The position numbers and the translations under genes are program-made. Below, in pieces: positions 26,103 to 33,662 of a stretch of 64,000 nt of DNA. Position 1 is the first letter of the stretch, and each line of letters starts with the position of its first letter. The notes beneath the pieces were generated by a model. That model did not search any database. It saw nothing but the letters and a program-made list of their open reading frames with translations, and had not been told where the DNA came from. Source of the DNA: Streptomyces triculaminicus (GTDB lineage: Bacteria > Actinomycetota > Actinomycetes > Streptomycetales > Streptomycetaceae); assembly GCF_017349075.1 (NCBI RefSeq), contig NZ_JAFMOF010000004.1:496001-560000 (forward strand), given 5' to 3'.

Positions 26103-26987
26103 ATGGCCGAGACGCTCTCCTTTCCCATCGACCCCGCCGGGCAGCACACGGCCGAGGTGGTCTACGAACGCGTCGGCGGCGGTGAGCCGCTGGTGCTGCT
26201 GCACGGCATCGGCCACCACCTGCAGGTCTGGGATCCGGTGGTGGGCATCCTCGCCGCCGAGCGTGACGTGATCGCCGTCGACCTGCCCGGGTTCGGCCGC
26301 TCCCCCGGGCTGCCCGCCGGCGTCACCTACGACCTGGCCGGCGTGGTCCCGGTCCTGCGCGCCCTCTTCGAGACCCTGGGCCTGGAGCGGCCGCACGTCG
26401 CCGGCAACTCCCTGGGCGGGCTGATCGCCCTGCAGCTGGGGCACGAGAAGCTCGTACGGTCCGTCACCGCGCTCGCCCCCGCCGGATTCTGGACCGAGGC
26501 CGAGCGCCGCTACGCCTTCGGCATGCTGCTGGGCATACGCCACGGGGCGCTGCGCCTGCCGGACGGGGCCGTGACCCGTCTGGCCCGCTCGGCCGTCGGC
26601 CGGGCGGCGCTGACCAGCACCATCTACGCCCGCCCCGGCCGCCGTTCCCCCGACGCCGTCGTCGCCGAGACCCGGGCGCTGCGCGAGGCCACCGGCTTCG
26701 AGGCCACCCTCGCCGCCGGAAGAACCGCCGGCCTGTTCACCCACGACCTGCCGGACCTGCCCGTCACCGTCGCCTGGGGCACCAAGGACCGGATCCTCCT
26801 GCACCGCCAGGGCGTCCGGGCCAAGCGCGTCATTCCCGGCGCCCGGCTCGTACGGCTGCCCGGCTGCGGGCACGTGCCCATGAACGACGACCCGGCGCTG
26901 GTCGCCCGCGTCATCCTCGACACCTCGCGCCCCGGCGCCTCGCGCCGAGCGGCTGAAGCCGGGGCGGCGGGGCGCGTCGGACGGTGA
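26103..26987 (+). CDS. Alpha/beta hydrolase
   Basis: This is a 294-residue alpha/beta-fold hydrolase. The oxyanion region is LLHGIGHHLQVWD, the nucleophile elbow is GNSLGG (Ser about residue 101), the acid is probably the Asp in WGTKDRIL, and the base is the His in LPGCGHVPMNDDP. There is no signal peptide. It lies downstream of the SDR gene in the same direction with a 126-bp gap. Esterase or lactonase activity is possible, but the substrate is unknown. Confidence 0.87.
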   Translation: MAETLSFPIDPAGQHTAEVVYERVGGGEPLVLLHGIGHHLQVWDPVVGILAAERDVIAVDLPGFGRSPGLPAGVTYDLAGVVPVLRALFETLGLERPHVAGNSLGGLIALQLGHEKLVRSVTALAPAGFWTEAERRYAFGMLLGIRHGALRLPDGAVTRLARSAVGRAALTSTIYARPGRRSPDAVVAETRALREATGFEATLAAGRTAGLFTHDLPDLPVTVAWGTKDRILLHRQGVRAKRVIPGARLVRLPGCGHVPMNDDPALVARVILDTSRPGASRRAAEAGAAGRVGR

Positions 26988-27047
26988 CGCTCCCCCGGCG
27001 CGGTGCGATGGTGGCACCCGGAGCCGACGCGGGAGAGGGTGCGTGCC

Positions 27048-28412
27048 GTGACCGAGCAGGTGGACGTCGTCGTCATCGGAATGGGTCCGGGCGGGGAGCA
27101 TGTGGCCGGCGAGCTGGCCGGCACCGGCCTGGACGTGGTGGGTGTGGAGGCCGAACTGGTCGGCGGCGAGTGCCCGTACTGGGGCTGCGTGCCGAGCAAG
27201 ATGATGATCCGCGCCGGGAACCTGCTGGCCGAGGCCCGGCGCGTGCCCGGCATCGCGGGCTCCGCGAGCGTCTCCCCCGACTGGGCGCCGGTGGCCGCGC
27301 GCGTGCGCGACGAGGCCACCGACGACTGGGACGACCGCGTCGCCGCCGACCGCTTCACCGGCAAGGGCGGCCGGCTGGTGCGCGGGCGCGGCCGGCTGGC
27401 CGGCCCGGGCCGGGTCGAGGTGGACGGCCAGGTCTTCGCGGCCCGGCGCGGGATCGTGATCGCCACCGGCACCCGGCCGCAGATCCCGCCGGTGCCGGGG
27501 CTGGACGAGGTGCCGTACTGGACGAACCGGGACGCGATCGCCGCGAAGGAGAATCCGCGCTCGCTGCTGGTGCTCGGCGGGGGCTCGATCGGCCTGGAAC
27601 TGGCCCAGGTCCACGCCCGCTTCGGCACCCGCGTGACCGTGGTGGAGGCCCTGGACGGCCTGATCCCGATGGAGGAGCCCGAGGCGGGGGCGCTGGTGGC
27701 CGAGGTGCTGCGCGCCGAGGGGCTGACGCTGCGCACCGGCGCGCGGGCGTCCCGGGTGCGGCACGGCGGCGACGCGTTCACGCTGGTGCTCGAGGACGGC
27801 GAGGAGCTGACCGGCGACCGGCTGCTCGTGGCCACGGGCCGCCGGGCCGACCTGTCCACGCTGGGCCTGGACACCGTCGGCCTGGACCCCACGGCACGGT
27901 GGCTGAGGACCGACGGGCAGCTGCTGGCGGCGCCCGGGCTGTGGGGCGTGGGCGATGTGACCGGGCACGGCGCCTTCACCCACGTGGCGATGTACGAGGC
28001 GGACATCGCCATCCGGGCGATCCTCGGCGAGGGCGGCCCGGACGCCGACTACCGCGCCCTGCCGCGCGTGACCTTCACCGACCCGGAGGTCGGCGCGGTG
28101 GGCCTGACCGAGAAGCAGGCCCGCGAGAAGGGCCTCACGGTGCGCACGGGCCTGTCCCAGGTGCCGTCCTCGACGCGCGGCTGGATCCACAAGGCCGGCA
28201 ACGAGGGCCTGGTCAAGCTGGTCGAGGACGCCGACCAGGGCGTGCTCGTCGGCGCCACCACGGCCGGCCCGACGGGCGGCGAGGTGATGTACGGGCTGGC
28301 GGTGGCGATCCAGGCGCGGGTGCCCGTCGAGGAACTACGGCACATGATCTACGCCTACCCGACGTTCCACCGGGGCGTGGAGGACGCGCTGCGCGATCTG
28401 CGCCGCGACTGA
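27048..28412 (+). CDS. FAD-dependent pyridine-nucleotide disulfide oxidoreductase
   Basis: This is a 454-residue member of the dihydrolipoamide dehydrogenase / mercuric reductase family. It has the FAD motif VIGMGPGGEHVAGELA, the redox disulfide GGECPYWGCVPSK, NAD(P)-binding VLGGGSIGLELAQ and the second FAD motif WGVGDVTG. The C-terminal dimer motif reads YAYPTFHRGVEDAL where classical enzymes have HAHPTxxE, so the usual catalytic His is replaced by Tyr and a His appears two residues after the PT. GTG at 27048 follows GGGAGAGGG. The natural disulfide substrate is unknown. Confidence 0.88.
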   Translation: MTEQVDVVVIGMGPGGEHVAGELAGTGLDVVGVEAELVGGECPYWGCVPSKMMIRAGNLLAEARRVPGIAGSASVSPDWAPVAARVRDEATDDWDDRVAADRFTGKGGRLVRGRGRLAGPGRVEVDGQVFAARRGIVIATGTRPQIPPVPGLDEVPYWTNRDAIAAKENPRSLLVLGGGSIGLELAQVHARFGTRVTVVEALDGLIPMEEPEAGALVAEVLRAEGLTLRTGARASRVRHGGDAFTLVLEDGEELTGDRLLVATGRRADLSTLGLDTVGLDPTARWLRTDGQLLAAPGLWGVGDVTGHGAFTHVAMYEADIAIRAILGEGGPDADYRALPRVTFTDPEVGAVGLTEKQAREKGLTVRTGLSQVPSSTRGWIHKAGNEGLVKLVEDADQGVLVGATTAGPTGGEVMYGLAVAIQARVPVEELRHMIYAYPTFHRGVEDALRDLRRD

Positions 28413-28518
28413 GCCGCGCGGGTTGTCCTGAATCATCCGACGTCGGGCGCAATGGTCCTTTACTTGCGGGACACAGGGAGTTCGTGATCACGCAACACCG
28501 CTCGGCCAGGGTGGTGTC

Positions 28519-29928
28519 ATGACCGACGAGACCCTCGCGAAGAGCTCCCCCCGGAACCGCCACCACTGGCGCCGGGACCTGGCGGAACTGGCCGCTGTGT
28601 TCACGGCGGTCGCGGCCGCGGACTCGGTGGCCGGCACGGTCGTGCACGGCCCCCACGGCCCCGTCCTGCTGGTCGCCTCGGCGGCCGCGCTGCTGGCCAC
28701 GGCCGGCTTCCACGTCTGGTGGTCGCGGCGCCGGGGCCACGCGCCACCGCCCGCCGGCGTGCCCGAGGCGCCGTCCGATACGGGCACCACGGCGCCGCCG
28801 GCCGGCTCCCCGGAGCCCGGGGAGGGCGGCACGGCGCTGTGGCGGATGCGCACGACCGTCCGCGACGAGCCGGGCAGCCTGGCCGCCCTGTGCCAGGCGC
28901 TGGCCGGCCTGCGCGTCGACATACTGTCCCTGCAGACCCACCCGCTGGCCGACGGCACCGTCGACGAGCTCCTGCTGCGCGCCCCGGCGGCGCTGGCCGC
29001 CACCGACCTGGCCGGGGCGGCCGCCGGCGGGGGCGGCCGCGAGACCTGGCTGGAGCGCGCCGACGCCCACGACCTCGTCGACGCCCCGACCCGGGTGCTG
29101 GCCCTGGCCACCCGCACCGCGCTGGACGCCGCCGAACTGCCCCTCGCCCTGCGCCAGTTGCTCGGCCGCTGCACGATCCGCTCGATACCGAAGCGGCCGG
29201 CGCGGGGCGGCGGCCCGGCCGCCGAGCCCGTACCCGAGGACGGCGCGTGGGAGGGGACGGTGATGCGGCTGCGCGACCCCTCGGGCGGGTCGGTCACCAT
29301 CGAGCGCCCGTATCTGCCGTTCACCCCCACCGAGTTCGCCCGCGCCCGCGCCCTGGTCGAGCTCGACGCCCGCCTCGGCCCGCGCGTACCGCCGCGCAGC
29401 GACGTCCTGACGCTTCCGGAGGGCAACGAGATCACCGTCCGCCGCGCCGACGCCGCCGACCTCGGCGCCGCGATCGCGATGCACGAACGCTGCTCCCCGG
29501 CCACCCTCTCGCGCCGCTACCACGGCCCCGTCGCCGACGCCGACCGCTATCTGCGCCACCTGCTGAGCCCGCGCTTCGGCCGTACGCTCACCGCCCACAC
29601 CGCCTCCGGCCGGCTGGTGGCGCTGGGCCATCTGCTGTGGGACGGCGACGAGACCGAGGTCGCGCTGCTCGTCGAGGACGACTGGCAGCGGCGGGGCGTC
29701 GGCCGGGAACTGCTCGGCCGCCTGGTGGCCATGGCCCGCGAGGCGGACTGCGAGAGCGTCTACGCCGTCACCACCGCCTCCAACACCCCCATGGTCGCGG
29801 CCATGCGCGCCCTCGGCCTGCCGCTGGACTACCAGATCGAGGAGGGAACCCTCGTCATCACCGCCCGGCTCACCCCCGTGCGCCCGGCGGCCGACCGGCA
29901 CAGCACGGTGGCGCGGCACAGGCGGTGA
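28519..29928 (+). CDS. ACT-domain GNAT acetyltransferase with N-terminal membrane segment
   Basis: This is a 469-residue fusion. Residues about 20-66 contain one or two hydrophobic stretches (AAVFTAVAAADSVAGTVV; VLLVASAAALLATAGFHVWW), then a Pro-rich linker, an ACT domain near 107-165 (RTTVRDEPGSLAALCQALAG) and a C-terminal GNAT domain from about 310 (acetyl-CoA loop DWQRRGVGRELLGRL). ACT-GNAT proteins in actinomycetes are known amino-acid-responsive protein lysine acetyltransferases. The membrane anchor is an extra feature here. ATG at 28519 lies in a region with two other possible starts close by. Confidence 0.85.
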   Translation: MTDETLAKSSPRNRHHWRRDLAELAAVFTAVAAADSVAGTVVHGPHGPVLLVASAAALLATAGFHVWWSRRRGHAPPPAGVPEAPSDTGTTAPPAGSPEPGEGGTALWRMRTTVRDEPGSLAALCQALAGLRVDILSLQTHPLADGTVDELLLRAPAALAATDLAGAAAGGGGRETWLERADAHDLVDAPTRVLALATRTALDAAELPLALRQLLGRCTIRSIPKRPARGGGPAAEPVPEDGAWEGTVMRLRDPSGGSVTIERPYLPFTPTEFARARALVELDARLGPRVPPRSDVLTLPEGNEITVRRADAADLGAAIAMHERCSPATLSRRYHGPVADADRYLRHLLSPRFGRTLTAHTASGRLVALGHLLWDGDETEVALLVEDDWQRRGVGRELLGRLVAMAREADCESVYAVTTASNTPMVAAMRALGLPLDYQIEEGTLVITARLTPVRPAADRHSTVARHRR

Positions 29929-29976
29929 CGCCACAAATGCGGTGACGCCGCCGCCCGTCCGTACGAGGATGTGCGC

Positions 29977-31662
29977 ATGCCCAACACCACGAGCGCCCCT
30001 CTGCCCCGCCAGGTCGCCGACGCCCATGTGAGCGCGTACACCGAACTCGACCCGATCACCGGCACCTACCTGGGGGTGCCGGAGTCCGCGCGCCGCCTGC
30101 CCGACTTCTCGCCGGCCGGCATGGACGCCGTCGCCGAACTGGCCCGCACGACGCTGCGGCGGCTCACCGAGGCCGAGGGCCGGCCGGGCGCCGACACGGA
30201 CGCCGAGCGCCGCTGCGCCCGCCTGCTGCGCGAGCGGCTGACGGCCCAACTCGCCGTGCACGAGGCGGGCGAGCACCTGCGCACGGTCAGCAACCTCCAC
30301 TCGCCGCTGCACGCGGTGCGCGAGGTCTTCACCCTGATGCCCGCGGACACCCCCGCGGACTGGTCGGCGATCGCCGAACGGCTGCACGCGGTGCCGGCCG
30401 CGCTCGAGAGCTACCGCGCCGCGCTCGCCGAGGGCCTCGCCCGCGGCCTGAAGGGCGGTCCGCTCCAGGTCACCACGGTCCTTGGGCAGCTGAACGAGTG
30501 GATCGGCACCGGCACCGGCTGGTTCGGCGACTTCACCGCCTCCGGGCCCGAAGAGCTGCGCACGGAGCTGGACAAGGCGGCCGGCGTCGCCACGGGCGGC
30601 CTGGCCGCGCTGCGCGACTGGCTGCGCGACGTCTACGCGCCCGCCGTCGAGGGCGCGCCCGACGTGGTGGGCCGCGAGCGCTACGCCCGCTGGTCGCGCT
30701 ACTGGAACGGCACCGACCTCGACCTCGACGAGGCCTACGCCTACGGCTGGTCGGAGTTCCACCGGATCCTGGGCGAGATGCGGGTCGAGGCGGAGAGGAT
30801 CCTGCCGGGCGCCCGGACGCCGTGGGAGGCGCTGGCCCATCTCGATGCGCACGGCACCCACGTCGAGGGCGTCGAGGAGGTCCGCGTCTGGCTGCAGGAG
30901 CTGATGGACGAGGCGATCGAGGCCCTGGACGGCACCCACTTCGAACTCGCCGAGCGGGTCCGCCGCGTCGAGTCCCGCATCGCCCCTCCCGGCGGCGCCG
31001 CGGCCCCCTACTACAGCCAGCCCTCGGAGGACTTCTCCCGCCCCGGCCGCACCTGGCTGCCCACGATGGGCCGGACCCGCTTCCCCGTGTACGACCTGGT
31101 GTCCACCTGGTACCACGAGGGCGTGCCCGGCCATCACCTCCAGCTCGCCCAGTGGACGCACGTCGCCGACCGCCTCTCCCGCTACCAGGCCACGCTCGGC
31201 ATGGTCGACGCCAACTGCGAGGGGTGGGCGCTGTACGCGGAGCGCCTCATGGACGAACTGGGCTTCCTCACCGACCCCGAGCGGCGCCTGGGCTACCTCG
31301 ACGCCCAGATCATGCGTGCGACGCGCGTGATCGTCGACCTCGGGATGCACCTGGAGCTGGAGATCCCCGGCCACTCCCCCTTCCACCCGGGCGAGCGCTG
31401 GACGCCGGAGCTGGCGCGGGAGTTCTTCGGGATGCACAGCGGCCGTCCGGCGGAGTTCGCCGACAGCGAGCTGGTCCGCTACCTCGGCATGCCGGCCCAG
31501 GCCATCGGCTACAAGCTCGGCGAACGCGCCTGGCTGACCGGCCGCGAGGCGGCCCGCGCGGCCCACGGCGACGCCTTCGACGCCAAGGCCTGGCACATGG
31601 CGGCCCTCTCCCAGGGCTCCCTGGGCCTGGACGACCTGGTCGTCGAGTTGTCGGCCCTGTAA
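29977..31662 (+). CDS. DUF885-family putative zinc metallopeptidase
   Basis: This is a 561-residue DUF885 protein. The HExxPGHH motif is visible in YHEGVPGHHLQLAQ near residue 383, with a downstream Glu in CEGWALYAERLMDELG, an arrangement like thermolysin-type gluzincins. The N-terminal part is helical and has no signal peptide. The ATG at 29977 is preferred over a GTG six bases upstream because GAGG is spaced eight bases before it. Cellular role unknown; a peptidase is the likely activity. Confidence 0.85.
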   Translation: MPNTTSAPLPRQVADAHVSAYTELDPITGTYLGVPESARRLPDFSPAGMDAVAELARTTLRRLTEAEGRPGADTDAERRCARLLRERLTAQLAVHEAGEHLRTVSNLHSPLHAVREVFTLMPADTPADWSAIAERLHAVPAALESYRAALAEGLARGLKGGPLQVTTVLGQLNEWIGTGTGWFGDFTASGPEELRTELDKAAGVATGGLAALRDWLRDVYAPAVEGAPDVVGRERYARWSRYWNGTDLDLDEAYAYGWSEFHRILGEMRVEAERILPGARTPWEALAHLDAHGTHVEGVEEVRVWLQELMDEAIEALDGTHFELAERVRRVESRIAPPGGAAAPYYSQPSEDFSRPGRTWLPTMGRTRFPVYDLVSTWYHEGVPGHHLQLAQWTHVADRLSRYQATLGMVDANCEGWALYAERLMDELGFLTDPERRLGYLDAQIMRATRVIVDLGMHLELEIPGHSPFHPGERWTPELAREFFGMHSGRPAEFADSELVRYLGMPAQAIGYKLGERAWLTGREAARAAHGDAFDAKAWHMAALSQGSLGLDDLVVELSAL

Positions 31663-31684
31663 GAGCGGCGGTGAGGGAGCCGGT

Positions 31685-31690
31685 TAGGGT
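31685..31690 (+). promoter_or_regulatory. Leaderless -10 element of the stand-alone ATP-grasp gene
   Basis: TAGGGT lies seven bases before the ATG at 31698 with no ribosome-binding site in between, so a leaderless transcript starting at the ATG is likely. Confidence 0.45.
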
Positions 31691-31697
31691 GCCGGGC

Positions 31698-32564
31698 ATG
31701 GCACCGGTGATCATCTTCTGCGCCGATCCGCTCCGGCCCCGGCGGGCGGATCCGCACTTCGCCGACGAGGTGCTCGCCGCCCGCGCGTCGGGGCTGCGCA
31801 CCGCTCTGATCGACCACGACGCGCTGCTCTCCGGCGACGCGACCGCCGCCGTCGTCGGCGTGCCGCGCGAGGCGGGCGCCGCGTGGTACCGGGGCTGGAT
31901 GGTGCCCTCCGGGCGGTACGCCGAGCTGGCGGAAGCGCTCGCCGCCCGCGGGGTCACCCTGCTGACCTCGCCGGAGGACTACCGCCGCGCGCACGAACTG
32001 CCCGGCTGGTACGCCACGTTCACCCCCGTCACTCCGGCGAGCGTCTGGCTTCCGGCCGCGCCGGGCGAGGCCCCGGGCCCCCGGGAGCTCTCGGTCCTCA
32101 CGGCCCCGCTCGGGGGCGGCCCCGCGATCGTGAAGGACTTCGTGAAGTCCCGCAAGCACGAGTGGCACGAGGCGTGTTACGTCCCGGACCTCGCCGACAC
32201 GGACCGGCTGGCCTCGGTGGTGGCCCGGTTCGTCGCACTGCAGGAGGTCTTCCTCGCGGGCGGTGTCGTGGTGCGGGCCTTCGAGCGCTTCACGGAGGCG
32301 GGCGAGGCCCGTGTGTGGTGGGTGGACGGGCGCCCCGTCCTCACCACGGCCCACCCGGACCGTCCCGACCTGCGTCCCGAGCCCGTGCTCGACGCCGTGG
32401 CGCCCCTGGTCGCGGCCCTGGGCTGCCGCTTCGTCACCACCGATCTCGCCCTGCGCGAGGACGGGGTGTGGCGGGTGGTGGAGGTGGGGGACGGCCAGGT
32501 CAGCGACCTGCCGCGCGGGACCGGTCCGGAGCCGCTGCTGTCCGCCCTGGCCGGGGTCCGATAG
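31698..32564 (+). CDS. ATP-grasp domain protein
   Basis: This is a 288-residue stand-alone ATP-grasp protein of the short class annotated in actinomycetes as ATP-grasp domain-containing. Visible elements are the ATP-lysine in AIVKDFVKSRKHEWHEA, the adenine-contact acidic strand in VVVRAFERFTE, and the metal-binding end VVEVGDGQVSDLP. It is not related in arrangement to the three ATP-grasps at 42-52 kb. The acceptor molecule is unknown. It is convergent with the rhodanese gene, 27 bases apart. Confidence 0.82.
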   Translation: MAPVIIFCADPLRPRRADPHFADEVLAARASGLRTALIDHDALLSGDATAAVVGVPREAGAAWYRGWMVPSGRYAELAEALAARGVTLLTSPEDYRRAHELPGWYATFTPVTPASVWLPAAPGEAPGPRELSVLTAPLGGGPAIVKDFVKSRKHEWHEACYVPDLADTDRLASVVARFVALQEVFLAGGVVVRAFERFTEAGEARVWWVDGRPVLTTAHPDRPDLRPEPVLDAVAPLVAALGCRFVTTDLALREDGVWRVVEVGDGQVSDLPRGTGPEPLLSALAGVR

Positions 32565-32591
32565 GGGGAGGCCGGCCGGTGGCGGCCCCGG

Positions 32592-33079
32592 TCAGCAGCC
32601 GCAGTCGCCGCCGTCGACCGGCGCCGTCAGGGGGTCCGGTGCGAGCCGGCGGCTGCCCTCCCAGGTCTCGACCTCGTACCCCTCGCGGATCCAGTACTCG
32701 ATGCCGCCGAGCATCTCCTTGACGCGGTAGCCGAGCCGGGCCAGGGCGAGGGCGGCGCGGGTGGCGCCGTCGCAGCCGGGGCCCCAGCAGTACACGACGA
32801 CCGGGACCGCCGGGTCGAGGACCTCTGCGGCCAGCCGCGGGATCTGCGCGGTCGGGAGGTGGACGGCGCCGGGGACGTGGCCCTGGTCCCAGGCCTGGGT
32901 GGAGCGCGAGTCGACGACCGTGAAGTCCGCGGCGCCCGCGGTCAGCGCGGCGTGGACGTCGGCGACGTCGGTGTGGAAGGCGAGGCGGGCGGCGAAGTAG
33001 GACGCGGCGTCCGCGGGGTCGGCGGGCGGGACGGCGAGGACGGGGCTGGGGGCGGCGTGGGGGCCGTGCGCGATGTCAT
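32592..33079 (-). CDS. Rhodanese-like protein, apparent frameshift near the 5' end
   Basis: One reading frame from about 33089 to 32592 encodes a complete rhodanese domain: VVDSRSTQAWDQGHVPGAVHLP, then the active-site loop YCWGPGCDGATRAALA and EMLGGIEYWIREGYEVETW, ending DCGC. That frame contains no ATG, GTG or TTG until the GTG at 32795, inside the active-site strand. The only sensible start, ATG at 33079, is one base out of frame. One extra G in a five-G run (33059-33063 or 33048-33052 on the plus strand) would join them. The cause could be a sequencing error, a real mutation or an unusual start. Catalytic Cys is intact. Confidence 0.7.
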
Positions 33080-33100
33080 GGCGGAAAAACTACGGTGCAT

Positions 33101-33144
33101 GATCATCCAACGGAACGATCAATCCCCGGCAAAACCCTTGATGA
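33101..33144. promoter_or_regulatory. Nested inverted repeats in the rhodanese/Lrp divergent region
   Basis: AATCCCCGG (33121-33129) and CCGGGGATT (33136-33144) are exact reverse complements, and GATCATC (33101-33107) pairs with GATGATC (33130-33136). They lie 30-70 bases upstream of the Lrp-family gene, where such proteins usually autoregulate and control the divergent gene. Confidence 0.5.
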
Positions 33145-33173
33145 TCCGGGGATTCCACTGCTAGACATCGCAC

Positions 33174-33662
33174 ATGACCGGCTATTCCCCCGACGCCACC
33201 GACTGGCGTATCCTCGACGCCCTCCAGAGCAACGGCCGCGCGGGCTACGCCGAGTTGGCGCGCACCGTGAACATGTCCTCCAGCGCCGTCACCGAGCGCG
33301 TCCGGCGCCTGGAGGAGGCCGGCGTCATCAGCGGGTACACCGCCGTGGTGGACGCCGACCGGCTCGGCATGCCGGTGCTCGCGTTCGTCCGCCTGCGCTA
33401 CCCGAACGGGAACTACAAACCTTTCCACGATCTCCTGGACACCACGCCCGAGATCCTCGAGGCGCACCACGTCACCGGCGACGACTGCTTCGTGATCAAG
33501 GTCGCGGCCCGGTCGATGCGCCATCTCGAGGAGGTGGCGGGGCGCATCGGCGGGCTGGGCTCGGTGACCACGAGCGTCGTCTACTCCTCGCCGCTCCCCC
33601 GCCGTGCGCTCAGCTCCCGGCCGCCGTCCGATGCCGCACGACCGAACCCGACCGCTCCTTGA
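33174..33662 (+). CDS. Lrp/AsnC-family transcriptional regulator
   Basis: This is a 162-residue regulator: N-terminal HTH (DWRILDALQSNGRAGYAELARTVNMSSSAVTERVRRLEEAGVI) and a C-terminal RAM/AsnC ligand domain (VTGDDCFVIKVAARSMRHLE). The last 18 codons overlap the convergent sbcC gene by 53 bases. A TAGACA hexamer six bases before the ATG and the lack of a ribosome-binding site suggest a leaderless mRNA. It likely controls the divergent rhodanese gene through the inverted repeats between them. The effector is probably an amino acid but is unknown. Confidence 0.92.
   Translation: MTGYSPDATDWRILDALQSNGRAGYAELARTVNMSSSAVTERVRRLEEAGVISGYTAVVDADRLGMPVLAFVRLRYPNGNYKPFHDLLDTTPEILEAHHVTGDDCFVIKVAARSMRHLEEVAGRIGGLGSVTTSVVYSSPLPRRALSSRPPSDAARPNPTAP

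Noticed and set aside
28213..31596. Minus-strand open frame of over 1100 codons across ACT-GNAT and DUF885 genes
   Set aside because: Low-complexity shadow; the plus strand shows real domains in order with sensible starts.
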